The notes: generated from the letters alone by a model not told the origin. A stretch of 64,000 nt of DNA from Bacillus_AB infantis_C (GCF_050107595.1 NZ_JBNILH010000014.1:1-64000); one strand, 5' to 3'; positions 7,740-15,656 are shown, numbered from the stretch's first letter. Made by a program: numbers and translations.

Positions 7740-9542
7740 ATGTGCGGAATTGTAGGTTATATCGGAAACAGTGATTCAAAGGAAGTATTGCTAAAAGGCT
7801 TGGAAAAGCTTGAATATAGAGGCTATGATTCAGCAGGCATCGCCGTCATGAATGAAAACGGCGTCCATGTTTTCAAGGAAAAAGGCCGCATTGCCGACCT
7901 GCGCAGCATCGTTGATGGAGATGTGGAAGCCCACACCGGGATCGGGCACACGCGCTGGGCGACACATGGCGTACCGAGCAAAAAGAATGCCCATCCTCAC
8001 CAGAGTGCTGGCGGACGCTTCACCCTCGTACACAACGGTGTCATTGAAAACTATGATCAGCTGAGACGCGAATTCCTGAGCGGTGTAGAGCTTCAGAGCG
8101 ACACTGACACAGAAGTCATCGTTCAGCTGATTGAGCTGTTCGTAAATGAAGGAGATGCAACAGAAGATGCTTTCCGCAAGACGCTGCGCCTGCTGAAGGG
8201 CTCTTACGCTTTGGCGCTCCTTGATGAGCAGAATGATGAAACAATCTTTGTAGCGAAGAACAAGAGCCCGCTCCTTGTCGGCCTTGGCGACACATTCAAT
8301 GTGGTGGCGAGCGATGCAATGGCTATGCTTCAGGTGACAGACCAGTATGTCGAGCTGATGGACAAAGAAATCGTCATCGTCAAAAAGAACGAAGTCATGA
8401 TTCAGGATATGGACGGACAGATCATTGCCAGAAATCCTTACACAGCAGAGCTGGATGCCAGTGATATTGAAAAAGGCACATACCCTCACTATATGCTGAA
8501 GGAAATCGACGAGCAGCCGCTTGTGACACGCCGCATCATCCAGAAATACCAGAATGCAAGCGGGGAATTGGTCATCGACCAGGATATCCTTGATGCGATG
8601 AATGAAAGCGACCGGATTTATATCATTGCAGCTGGTACTTCTTATCATGCCGGCCTTGTCGGCAAGCAGTTCATCGAAAGAATGGCGAAGATTCCGGTAG
8701 AAGTCCATATTGCCAGCGAATTCGGCTACAATATGCCTCTTCTGTCAGAAAAGCCGCTATTCGTCTTTATTTCACAGAGCGGTGAAACAGCTGACAGCCG
8801 TGCCGTGCTTGTAAACATCAAGGAGATGGGCTATAAAGCACTGACAATCACGAATGTACAGGGTTCAACCCTTTCCCGTGAAGCAGACTATACCCTGCTT
8901 CTTCATGCAGGGCCGGAAATCGCGGTTGCTTCAACAAAGGCATATACTGCCCAGCTGGCTGTTCTTGCCATCCTGGCAGAAGTAACAGCGAAGAGCAAAG
9001 GGCTTGGACTGCCGTTTAACCTGGTTCAGGAGCTTGGCATCGCTGCTAATGCTATGGAGGTCCTCTGTGACAGCAAAGAAGAATTCGAAGCGATTGCCCG
9101 CGAATACCTGGCAACAACACGCAACGCTTTCTTCATTGGCCGCGGTATCGACTTCTATGTGGGCCTTGAAGGCTCACTGAAGCTGAAGGAGATTTCTTAT
9201 ATCCAGGCTGAAGGCTTTGCCGGCGGAGAATTGAAGCACGGTACCATCGCCCTGATTGAGGAAGGTACACCAGTCATTGCCCTTGCTACACAGGAAAGCG
9301 TCAACCTGAGCATCCGCGGAAACGTCAAGGAAGTTGTATCCCGCGGCGCCAACCCATGCATCATCAGCATGAAGGGGCTTGAGCAGGAAGAAGACCGCTT
9401 CGTTATTCCAGAAGTAAATGAATTATTAACACCTCTTATCTCTGTTATACCATTGCAGCTGATCTCTTATTATGCTGCCCTGCACCGCGAATGCGATGTA
9501 GACAAACCGCGCAACCTGGCTAAATCTGTTACGGTTGAATAA
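7740..9542 (+). CDS. glmS: Glutamine-fructose-6-phosphate aminotransferase GlmS
   Basis: Makes glucosamine-6-phosphate from fructose-6-phosphate and glutamine, the entry step to amino sugars. The 600-residue protein begins MCGIVGYIG, with Cys2 the N-terminal glutaminase nucleophile, followed by the class II amidotransferase domain (1 to about 240) and two SIS isomerase domains (about 285-415 and 455-590). The C-terminus KPRNLAKSVTVE is typical. AGGGAGG lies 10 nt before the ATG. Product feedback is by the ribozyme in its leader. Confidence 0.98.
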   Translation: MCGIVGYIGNSDSKEVLLKGLEKLEYRGYDSAGIAVMNENGVHVFKEKGRIADLRSIVDGDVEAHTGIGHTRWATHGVPSKKNAHPHQSAGGRFTLVHNGVIENYDQLRREFLSGVELQSDTDTEVIVQLIELFVNEGDATEDAFRKTLRLLKGSYALALLDEQNDETIFVAKNKSPLLVGLGDTFNVVASDAMAMLQVTDQYVELMDKEIVIVKKNEVMIQDMDGQIIARNPYTAELDASDIEKGTYPHYMLKEIDEQPLVTRRIIQKYQNASGELVIDQDILDAMNESDRIYIIAAGTSYHAGLVGKQFIERMAKIPVEVHIASEFGYNMPLLSEKPLFVFISQSGETADSRAVLVNIKEMGYKALTITNVQGSTLSREADYTLLLHAGPEIAVASTKAYTAQLAVLAILAEVTAKSKGLGLPFNLVQELGIAANAMEVLCDSKEEFEAIAREYLATTRNAFFIGRGIDFYVGLEGSLKLKEISYIQAEGFAGGELKHGTIALIEEGTPVIALATQESVNLSIRGNVKEVVSRGANPCIISMKGLEQEEDRFVIPEVNELLTPLISVIPLQLISYYAALHRECDVDKPRNLAKSVTVE

Positions 9543-9561
9543 GCGGATATATAGTTTATTG

Positions 9562-9592
9562 AAGGAGGCTCCTTTCTGGATGCCTCCTTTTT
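9562..9592 (+). terminator. Terminator of glmS
   Basis: Stem AAGGAGGC (9562-9569) / GCCTCCTT (9582-9589), loop of 12 nt, followed by T-run. Confidence 0.85.
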
Positions 9593-9612
9593 GCATAGCT
9601 GTGGAAATGTAA

Positions 9613-9751
9613 TTGATCAAATGTTTAATTAAGGGCAGTCATTGTATTGCTGCCACCGTATAAAAGGTTTTAATTAAACGTTCGATTAAGGAAAGCAAAT
9701 GGTGGACTGCTGGTGCCAAGTGTATATGGCTTTAATCAAACGTTTGAACAA
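9613..9751. promoter_or_regulatory. Three related 20-bp operator-like palindromes
   Basis: Three imperfect inverted repeats with the shared form TTAATCAAACGTTTGATTAA: 9613-9632, 9670-9689 and 9732-9751. Centres are 57 and 62 bp apart. Each keeps a central AAACGTTT-like core (AAATGTTT, AAACGTTC, AAACGTTT) and TTAAT/ATTAA-type arms. This resembles sites of TetR- or LacI-family repressors. No intact gene for such a regulator lies beside them; a decayed reading frame follows directly. Confidence 0.6.
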
Positions 9752-9755
9752 ATAG

Positions 9756-10107
9756 GCCCGGAGTAAAGAGACAATCTTAATTTATCTGCTGGCAACCCTG
9801 TTTATTCCGTTTTACATTATTCCGGCTATAGTGAAGAAATTTTTAGGAGATCGAATGAATGGACTATTTTTCTTGAGCTTGGTTTTTGAGCAGAGGTTAA
9901 AAAAATGGTGTGGCTTTTATGGGAGTTTAACGAAAAAAAGGGTGAGGGATAAAAAGAAACTGGCCCATTTGGCAGGAGGAATGTAAGCGGTTCTTGGTAT
10001 TGTTCTCATAATCGGCTGCACAGGGTTCACCGAAATTTCTAATCATACACTGTGCAGCCATTATGATGGGGCTCGTATTTTATGTGAACAGCAGGATGGC
10101 AGAGTGA
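9756..10107 (+). pseudogene. Probable remnant of a membrane-protein gene
   Basis: No intact gene is seen between glmS and 10131. An open stretch 9756-9983 without a usable start encodes a hydrophobic segment (TILIYLLATLFIPFYIIP) and stops at TAA 9984. Further on, another frame gives AVLGIVLIIGCTGF-like sequence and a third gives IHCAAIMMGLVFYVNSRMAE before a stop at 10105. Membrane-like sequence split over three frames suggests a gene that has decayed by frameshifts. The family is not recognised, and chance hydrophobic reading is possible. Confidence 0.35.
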
Positions 10108-10130
10108 ATAAGGAGGGAAGCTGCCCCTCC

Positions 10131-10514
10131 TTATTCTTCTCCTCCGTTAAACCATAGGAGAGCATCATCATCAGGATCGCCGTTATAGTTGATCATGATT
10201 TCTTCATCTTTTTTAATATCCTTGTAAGCATAGAAATCAAAAGAGTGATTTTCGAAACTGATTTCATAATCGGCATTCGGCTCATAGGAATGGTTGAACA
10301 GCATTCCATACCCAAGGAGAAGGGCAGAATGGTTTGTCCCATACTCAAATACATAGTCAGCCAGCCTGGTCTTCTCAATATATTTATGTTCTTCATTTGG
10401 ATAGGCAAGTACCGGGGCTCTGTGGATCAGCTCTCCCTTTTTGATATCACGGGTAGCGAACACACCTTTATTGGTTTCGTCATCGGTAATGTTTGAGATT
10501 CTAACTTCGATCAA
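10131..10514 (-). CDS. SET-domain protein (small)
   Basis: A 127-residue protein that is almost entirely a SET domain: GVFATRDIKKGELI near the N-terminus, then LGYGMLFNHSYEPNADYE (the NHS-x-x-PN signature) and DEEIMINYNGD (the EEI-x-INY element). SET domains bind S-adenosylmethionine and methylate lysines; the substrate of these short bacterial forms is unknown. I favour TTG 10514 (LIEVRISNITDDE), which has AAGGTG 6 nt upstream, over ATG 10535, whose upstream region has no good ribosome binding site. It ends 25 nt after a decayed gene and is transcribed away from the HesB-like gene. Confidence 0.78.
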   Translation of the reverse strand: MIEVRISNITDDETNKGVFATRDIKKGELIHRAPVLAYPNEEHKYIEKTRLADYVFEYGTNHSALLLGYGMLFNHSYEPNADYEISFENHSFDFYAYKDIKKDEEIMINYNGDPDDDALLWFNGGEE

Positions 10515-10687
10515 GCTTTTCACCTTCGCCTTCATAATCTGTCAATCCTAGTCTGACAGTCTTGGGGCAAAAATGCAATCGCAGGAAGCAATTGGATGGC
10601 AGTCTCAGGGTTGTGCAGAGGCTGATTAGATACCAGCCCGGGTGTTTGTATGGTAAAGTAATCATAAATGCAAAGGAGGAAATGCAG

Positions 10688-10966
10688 ATGCAAATCACTG
10701 ATCAGGCACGCGATATCTTAAAGCAGATGTTTGAAAAAGAAAATGCCCGGAATATACGCATATATTTCGCAGGCTATGGCTGAGGACAGCCAAAAGTAGG
10801 ACTGGCTCTGGAGGAGCCGGAAGAGGACGATAATGTTTCAACAATCAATGAAATCAAGGTGGCAATCGACCCGATCATTGAACCGAATGTAGAGGACCTG
10901 GTCCTTGATCTTAGCGGAGACAAGAAAGGCCTTGTACTGCTGGGGAATACGGGCAATTGCTGCTAG
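10688..10966 (+). CDS. HesB/IscA-like protein with in-frame TGA (candidate selenoprotein)
   Basis: A 92-codon reading frame interrupted only by TGA at codon 32 (10781-10783). Before it comes MQITDQARDILKQMF and IRIYFAGYG; after it GQPKVGLALEEPEEDD, then a C-terminus ending GNTGNCC and TAG. In HesB/IscA iron-sulphur carriers the position after AGYG is the conserved cysteine (GYGCGG-P). The HesB-like (seleno)protein family (TIGR01911) is known to have Sec at this position in some members, so TGA is likely read as selenocysteine or is a Cys-to-stop change. AAGGAGGA at 10673-10680 fits ATG 10688, not ATG 10682. A hairpin with a GG-containing loop lies 25 nt after the TGA. Confidence 0.75.
10802..10820 (+). 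promoter_or_regulatory. Candidate bacterial SECIS hairpin
   Basis: Seven-base-pair stem CTGGCTC/GAGCCGG (one T-G pair) with the 5-nt loop TGGAG, starting 18 nt and looping 25 nt after the in-frame TGA. A G in the first two loop bases and this distance fit the loose consensus for bacterial SECIS elements. A weaker alternative stem (AGCC/GGCT enclosing AGT-AGG-ACT) lies at about 10788-10806. Confidence 0.45.
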
Positions 10967-10973
10967 AATAAGA

Positions 10974-11013
10974 AAGCATGGGAAAGAGATTCTGCTCTTC
11001 CCATGCTTTTTTT
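10974..11013 (+). terminator. Terminator after the HesB-like gene
   Basis: Stem AGCATGGGAA(A)GAG / CTCTTCCCATGCT followed by seven T. Confidence 0.88.
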
Positions 11014-11138
11014 GCTGTTCCTGGCAGGCACAGGAGCAGCTGCAGAGCATGAACTCTGTTCTTATGAAAAAACCATGCAAATACCCTCAAATTGTACTAT
11101 AATGAATACCAAAATCAGGATAACGGGAGGTGGATATA

Positions 11139-11234
11139 ATGGCAGAAACATTCTGGCTGCCGGATACTGGAGCGGCTCATGCAAAGCCTGTAAGAGGAAA
11201 GGCGATACTTTGCATGGGGAGAAGATTCATATAA
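11139..11234 (+). CDS. Possible 31-aa small protein
   Basis: A 31-codon frame starting MAETFWLPDTGAAH and ending in TAA. It has GGGAGGTGG ahead of the ATG and TATAAT (11098-11103) about 40 nt upstream, so it has both promoter-like and ribosome-binding signals. No family is recognised, and it could equally be the start of a decayed gene. The following 81 nt to the CD3324-type gene contain no terminator, so the two may be co-transcribed. Confidence 0.35.
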   Translation: MAETFWLPDTGAAHAKPVRGKAILCMGRRFI

Positions 11235-11315
11235 TCGCCCTTACAATGTGATCTCATTTCTATTACTGGCTTTGCCCCTTATTTAAGAAACCATTAAAAT
11301 AAGGAGCTGGCCGAA

Positions 11316-11594
11316 ATGAGCTATGTAAAAGCAGCCGCTGTTTTGCCTGAAGAGCTGATAGCGGAAATTCAGAAATATATTCAAGGTGAGATGATCTATA
11401 TTCCAAAGCCTGAGGCTGCCCGGCGAAAATGGGGGGAGACCTCCGGGGGGCGGGAGCAGATTGATGCACGCAATGAGGAGATCAGGAAGGCATTCCGGAA
11501 CGGAAAGCCGGTCGAAGTGCTGGCGGACGAATACTTCCTGGCCAATGAAACAATTAAAAAGATAGTGTATTCAAAACAGAAAAGCAGGCAGTAG
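11316..11594 (+). CDS. CD3324-family HTH protein
   Basis: A 92-residue small protein with the family N-terminus MSYVKAAAVLPEELIAEIQKYIQGEMIYIPK, a basic middle (RRKWGE, about residue 37) and a C-terminal helix-turn-helix-like segment (VEVLADEYFLANETIKKIVYS, about 67-87). The fold resembles Mor/C-type activators of transcription, but no target is known. AAGGAG at 11301-11306 precedes the ATG. It is followed after 109 nt by the FusB-like gene. Confidence 0.8.
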   Translation: MSYVKAAAVLPEELIAEIQKYIQGEMIYIPKPEAARRKWGETSGGREQIDARNEEIRKAFRNGKPVEVLADEYFLANETIKKIVYSKQKSRQ

Positions 11595-11703
11595 GTACAC
11601 TTTGGTTCAGAGTCATTCTCTGCCTATACCCGGCCGCTGGTTTTACTTATAATTATCTTGAGAAATCAACAGCCTGATCCGGGACAAAATAGGAGTGAAT
11701 GAA

Positions 11704-12339
11704 ATGGAACCGTTTATCCGGAACGACCAGTATAATTTTATAAAAGAACAGGCAGCCCACCTTGTGAACGGGCACAGCTCTGTGAATGACAAAGGGGTTT
11801 TGAATGCACTGAGAGCCATCACCTCTGAGAAGGCTAAAGCACTGTTTCCAGAGCTCACTGCTGAGCAGGAGGAGCTTCTTGCCCCCTTGCCTGATATAAA
11901 GGACAGGTCAGAGGCAGACCGGTTCCTGGAAGGCCTGCAGGATTATATCATTCCATTTCCGGCAGTGAGCGAACAGGCAGCCAGAAAGCTGTTTCCCAAG
12001 GCTAAAAAGCTGAAGGTGCCTGAAGCCGGGCTGGAAGAGCAGAAAGGCATTTCCTACTTTTCCTGGGACGACAAAGGCACTGGGAGAAGGTATATGGCCG
12101 TGCTGAATAAAAATAAGCTTGCCGGCTTGTCAGGAACCTTCAAGCCGATCAGCCAAAAAGGGATTTGTTCCATTTGCGGCAAACATGGAGAAGCAGGACT
12201 GTTTGTTTCCCAAAAGAAGGGCGCCGTTCAGGGGACTTACGTAAGAAAAGGCAATTATATTTGCAGAGACACCATGAAGTGCAACCAAAACCTGACCAGT
12301 CTTGAGAAGCTGGAGCAATTTGTTGAGCTGGTGAAATAG
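11704..12339 (+). CDS. FusB/FusC-family EF-G-binding protein
   Basis: A 211-residue protein, matching the FusB/FusC length of about 213. The N-terminal helical domain begins MEPFIRNDQYNFIKEQ; the C-terminal half holds a four-cysteine zinc finger (C-S-I-C-G about 154-158, then YICRD and MKCNQ about 184-194). FusB proteins bind elongation factor G and free it from fusidic-acid-stalled ribosomes; chromosomal homologues occur widely in Bacillus. I start at ATG 11704, 8 nt after AGGAG; GTG 11695 overlaps that site. Whether it confers fusidic acid resistance cannot be told from sequence. Confidence 0.85.
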   Translation: MEPFIRNDQYNFIKEQAAHLVNGHSSVNDKGVLNALRAITSEKAKALFPELTAEQEELLAPLPDIKDRSEADRFLEGLQDYIIPFPAVSEQAARKLFPKAKKLKVPEAGLEEQKGISYFSWDDKGTGRRYMAVLNKNKLAGLSGTFKPISQKGICSICGKHGEAGLFVSQKKGAVQGTYVRKGNYICRDTMKCNQNLTSLEKLEQFVELVK

Positions 12340-12347
12340 CATAATAG

Positions 12348-12382
12348 AAAGACAGGGGCCTGGTTACAGGTCCCTGTCTTTG
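12348..12382 (+). terminator. Terminator after the FusB-like gene
   Basis: Stem AAAGACAGGG(G)CCTG / CAGGTCCCTGTCTTT with a weak T tail. It lies just before the 3' end of the convergent DUF421 gene. Confidence 0.65.
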
Positions 12383-12427
12383 CAGTAAAGCCCGCGCTGG
12401 GGCAGTTCTAAAGATCTTTGCCTCCGG

Positions 12428-13126
12428 TTATTGAAGCTGATCATCCTTATAATCAACGTAAAGGGTGCCATTCTGCTGGACTTCAGCGTAAAAGACATCA
12501 GACAGGGAGGCGCCGCTTTGCTGGAGCTGGTCTTCAATCCATTCCTGGGAAAGGTTTAAGCCGTCAAGATTCTGGGAGACAAGCTGGCCATCGGAAATGA
12601 CGGCGGTGCCGACCGGGTAGGCATCTTTGGGCACCGGGTTCCCCTGGGCTGCATGGCTTTGCGTCAGCGGGCGCTTTCCTTCTTTTTTGAGCACCGACAG
12701 CTTGCCGTCCGTCTCAAAGACCGCATAGTCTGCATCTGAGATGGAGAAGATATTTTTTTGCCTGAGCAAAGCGCTTAAGGCATCAATATCCAGTCTGGCT
12801 TTGCGGAGGGAGTCTTCCATCACCTTGCCGTCTTTTATGACGATCAGCGGCTGGCCCTCCAGGAATACCCTTGCTTTCCGGGATTTGATATCAAGATAGC
12901 CCATGAGGATGGTGAACGCGGCCCAGCCGGCCAGGGCAATGACCCCATTTCGAATGGTTACATTCGGGCTGAGGACAAGGTTGGCTGCAATAGAACCGAT
13001 GGCAATGGCTGATACAAAGTTAAAAAAGGTCATTTGGGCAATTTCTTTCCGCCCCATCAGTCTGGCAAGCGCAAAAAGCACAAGAAAAGAAATGGTAATC
13101 CTTATAAGCACTTCTGGAATATTCAT
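12428..13126 (-). CDS. DUF421 (YetF-family) membrane protein
   Basis: A 232-residue protein with the DUF421 layout: three N-terminal transmembrane helices including the conserved segment ARLMGRKEIAQMTFFNFVSAIAIGSIAANL (residues about 20-50), then a cytoplasmic part with two lobes (FLEGQPLIVIKDGKV... and ...AVFETDGKLSVLKKEGKRPLT). In B. subtilis several paralogues (YetF, YdfS, YkjA and others) exist and some are made in the forespore; their biochemical role is unclear. AGAGGTGG lies 4-5 nt before the ATG. Confidence 0.88.
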   Translation of the reverse strand: MNIPEVLIRITISFLVLFALARLMGRKEIAQMTFFNFVSAIAIGSIAANLVLSPNVTIRNGVIALAGWAAFTILMGYLDIKSRKARVFLEGQPLIVIKDGKVMEDSLRKARLDIDALSALLRQKNIFSISDADYAVFETDGKLSVLKKEGKRPLTQSHAAQGNPVPKDAYPVGTAVISDGQLVSQNLDGLNLSQEWIEDQLQQSGASLSDVFYAEVQQNGTLYVDYKDDQLQ

Positions 13127-13241
13127 GGTCCACCTCTATCGGGTTATTTTTATAGAGAAATTGAATCTTTAGTAAGAATTCACCCTTATTTTGGCAGGGT
13201 AATATCTTTTTATACATAAAAAAGAAAGAGGGTTGGAGTAA

Positions 13242-13865
13242 ATGCTTGAATTATTGCTGATCCGCCATGGCCAGTCAGAAGCTGACCTGCTGGACGTGCA
13301 TGAGGGCAGGGCCGATTTTCCGCTGACCGGTTTGGGCAGGAGGCAGGCGGGCCTTCTGGCTGAGTTTATCACTGAACACTATCCTCCTGATATCATCTGG
13401 GCAAGTACGCTGAAAAGGGCCTATGAAACAGCGGCTATTACAGCTGATAGAACAGGGTGCAGGCTGAGGACGGATGAAAGGCTGAAGGAATTCAATAATG
13501 GCGTTCTGGCCGGGATGTCCCGGGAGGAAGCGGGCATCCGTTATCCAGAACCGCCTGAGGGCAGAAAGCCGCATGTACGCATCGAGAAGGGGGAGTCGAT
13601 GCTTGAAATGAGATTCCGGGCCGAGACCGTTCTATCAGAGATCCTGGATGATGCTGAACAAAAAGGGTATAAGAGGGTTGCCGCCGTTTCGCACGGCGGA
13701 CTGATTTCCATGCTGATCCTGGCGCTGCTTGGGCTGCCCAATACGAGCCGCCAGCTCTTTGCTACAGGAGATACCGGCATTCATTTGTTCAGGCTGGACC
13801 ATAAAAGAAGAGTGGCCATGTTTTTGAACAGCCAGCGGCACCTCTCTGATGAGCTTTTGGGATAG
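13242..13865 (+). CDS. Histidine phosphatase family protein
   Basis: A 207-residue phosphoglycerate-mutase-like phosphatase. The catalytic RHG motif is at about residues 8-10 (LLLIRHGQSEAD), the proton-donor region ELKEFNNGVLAGM-like at about 83-90, and the second catalytic histidine in VAAVSHGG (about 148-151). The substrate cannot be inferred; it is not next to the cobalamin genes. GGTTGGAG precedes the ATG. The gene ends at a strong terminator. Confidence 0.88.
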   Translation: MLELLLIRHGQSEADLLDVHEGRADFPLTGLGRRQAGLLAEFITEHYPPDIIWASTLKRAYETAAITADRTGCRLRTDERLKEFNNGVLAGMSREEAGIRYPEPPEGRKPHVRIEKGESMLEMRFRAETVLSEILDDAEQKGYKRVAAVSHGGLISMLILALLGLPNTSRQLFATGDTGIHLFRLDHKRRVAMFLNSQRHLSDELLG

Positions 13866-13868
13866 GAG

Positions 13869-13898
13869 GGGACAGGATAGCCTGTTCCTTTTCTTTTT
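13869..13898 (+). terminator. Terminator after the phosphatase gene
   Basis: Eight-base-pair stem GGGACAGG/CCTGTTCC (one G-T pair), loop ATAG, followed by TTTTCTTTTT. Confidence 0.85.
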
Positions 13899-13991
13899 CC
13901 CATAAAAAGGGGATTGATTCTCTATTTTCGGTCTTTCCAAACCGGGGCGGACGAAGTATGATAATTCTATCAAACTGAAAGGGAAGACAAT

Positions 13992-14339
13992 ATGGCGGGA
14001 ATGAATCTCCTTTTCCTATTTGCAATCAGTGTCTATAGTCTATGGGGATTAGGGCATGATCCTTTCTCGAGCCTGCTTTCGGGTGATGAGAAGCGCTTTG
14101 AAATGGTGGTCCTGGAGGATGGCAAGGTTTTTTCGAAAGAAAAGCCTTTTGAGCGAAAAGGAAAGCTCCTTGGAACGGCCGCGTATCTTCCATTGGTGGC
14201 ATCGCCGGCCGGCATGCTGCTTTTCCGAAGGTTTTTCCGGATGGATATTATGCTGGAAAAGCTGAGAATCCTGCTTATACCGGTCTTTTTTCATTCTAAG
14301 TTCTTTATCGCCTCCTCTGTTAGTAATAGATTAAACTAA
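13992..14339 (+). CDS. Small membrane protein, unknown
   Basis: A 115-residue product not recognised as a known family. It starts with a hydrophobic helix (LLFLFAISVYSLWGL, about residues 5-19), then a charged stretch that may lie outside the membrane (DEKRFEMVVLEDGKVFSKEK), and a second hydrophobic segment (about 62-80). AAAGGGAAG lies 5 nt before the ATG and a TATGATAATT element 30 nt upstream could be its -10. Start and reality are uncertain; the shadow frames here are shorter. Confidence 0.5.
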   Translation: MAGMNLLFLFAISVYSLWGLGHDPFSSLLSGDEKRFEMVVLEDGKVFSKEKPFERKGKLLGTAAYLPLVASPAGMLLFRRFFRMDIMLEKLRILLIPVFFHSKFFIASSVSNRLN

Positions 14340-14360
14340 TCTGAAAAAAGAGGTGCGGAG

Positions 14361-14528
14361 ATGAGGAATTTAGGCTTTGGGGAAATTATGGTCATTGTTT
14401 TTGTTGCGCTGCTTATATTTGGACCGCAAAAGCTTCCGGAGCTTGGAAGGGCTGCCGGCAATACGCTGCGTGAATTCAAAAAGGCAACAAAAGGCATCCT
14501 GGAAGATGATAAAGAGAAAGAAAAATAA
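14361..14528 (+). CDS. tatA: Twin-arginine translocase subunit TatA (55 aa)
   Basis: A 55-residue protein with the full TatA/E pattern: short N-terminal transmembrane helix (GEIMVIVFVALLIF, residues 7-20), hinge FGPQKLPELGR (20-30), then amphipathic helix AAGNTLREFKKATKG. TatA oligomers form the pore for folded Tat substrates. GAGGTGCGGAG lies just before the ATG. No tatC is adjacent, so this is an orphan tatA like tatAc of B. subtilis. Confidence 0.93.
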   Translation: MRNLGFGEIMVIVFVALLIFGPQKLPELGRAAGNTLREFKKATKGILEDDKEKEK

Positions 14529-14614
14529 ATAGATGGCAGGACTGCTCCGCCGAGTGAGAGCTCATATTAGAAGCTTTTGCGTGCGGGGCAGCTGTTTTGT
14601 TCTGGAGGAAAATG

Positions 14615-15436
14615 ATGAAAGAGATGATTGTTGCCCTGATATTGGGCATTGTTGAAGGTCTTACTGAGTTTGCGCCCGTTTCGTCTACCGGCCATATGAT
14701 TATAGTGGACGATATTTTATTAAAGTCAAAAGAGCTTTTCTCAAAGGAAGTAGCCAATACATTCAAGGTTGTCATTCAGCTTGGGTCGATCCTTGCGGTG
14801 GTGATTGTGTTCAAGGACCGGTTTATCCAGCTTTTAGGGCTGGGTAAAGGGGGGAAGGAACAATCGGATGGACCGAGGCTGAAGCTTACGCAGGTAATTG
14901 CAGGCCTGCTGCCTGCGGCGGTTCTGGGGCTTCTGTTTGAGGATTATATAGACGAGTACCTGTTTTCGGTTAATACAGTGGTAATCGGCCTGGTGGCTGG
15001 CGCCCTGCTTATGATTGCAGCTGATTACTATTCAAAGAGGAAGCCGGCCATCGAGACGGTGGACAAGATCACTTACCGGCAGGCAATCCTCATTGGATTG
15101 TTCCAGTGCATCGCCTTATGGCCGGGCTTTTCACGGTCAGGCTCCACAATCTCGGGCGGGGTGCTGCTCGGCCTCAGCCACAGGGCAGCCTCTGATTTTA
15201 CCTTTATCATGGCGGTGCCTGTCATGCTTGGGGCAAGCGGGCTGTCGCTTCTGAAAAATTGGGAGTACTTCACGCCTGATGCCATCCCATTCTTTATAGT
15301 CGGCTTCATCAGTGCCTTTGTGTTCGCCCTGGCATCAATCCGTTTCTTCCTGGCGCTCATTAACAGAATCAAGCTGGTGCCGTTCGCCATTTACAGGATT
15401 ATCCTGGCAGCTGTCATTTATTTTGTATTTCTGTGA
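14615..15436 (+). CDS. uppP: Undecaprenyl-diphosphatase UppP (BacA)
   Basis: Recycles undecaprenyl pyrophosphate to the monophosphate lipid carrier used for peptidoglycan. The 273-residue polytopic protein has both signature motifs of the family: the (E/Q)-rich GIVEGLTEFAPVSSTGHMI (about residues 10-28) and WPGFSRSGSTISGG (about 169-182), with Glu and Arg residues of the active site. Bacitracin tolerance is a known consequence. I place the start at ATG 14615, 6 nt after GGAGG; an ATG three bases earlier is possible. Confidence 0.96.
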   Translation: MKEMIVALILGIVEGLTEFAPVSSTGHMIIVDDILLKSKELFSKEVANTFKVVIQLGSILAVVIVFKDRFIQLLGLGKGGKEQSDGPRLKLTQVIAGLLPAAVLGLLFEDYIDEYLFSVNTVVIGLVAGALLMIAADYYSKRKPAIETVDKITYRQAILIGLFQCIALWPGFSRSGSTISGGVLLGLSHRAASDFTFIMAVPVMLGASGLSLLKNWEYFTPDAIPFFIVGFISAFVFALASIRFFLALINRIKLVPFAIYRIILAAVIYFVFL

Positions 15437-15516
15437 GGCAAAAGTACAGTTCCAGTATTTAAATATTTACAGAAGATAGGTTCATAGAGTAAAATTAAAA
15501 AAAATTTATTGAAAGA

Positions 15517-15656
15517 TACGCTTAATCTTTTAAAGAGCGGGGGATCCAACCGGCATACATCTGCCTCGGGGTGAATCCTTTACAGGTAGGGCACTCTCAA
15601 AGCCCGAATCCGACAGCTAACCTCGTAAGCGTTATTTGGGAGGACAAGTCTGCGTA
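15517..15656 (+). ncRNA. c-di-AMP riboswitch (ydaO/yuaA type)
   Basis: The conserved blocks of the ydaO/yuaA class are present: TTAATCTTTTAAAGAGCGGGGGA-CCAA, GGGGTGAATCC, GGTAGGG, CCGAATCCGACAGCTAACCTCGTAAGC and GGGAGG. TACGC (15517-15521) pairs with GCGTA (15652-15656) as the closing stem. It is followed by a terminator, so c-di-AMP binding is expected to switch off the symporter gene downstream. Confidence 0.92.

Noticed and set aside
7830..8708. 292-residue frame opposite glmS
   Set aside because: Antisense shadow; composition reflects codon use of glmS and there is no family signature.
9982..9997. CcpA cre site
   Set aside because: TGTAAGCGGTTCTT resembles a cre box, but the last conserved bases do not fit and no intact gene follows.
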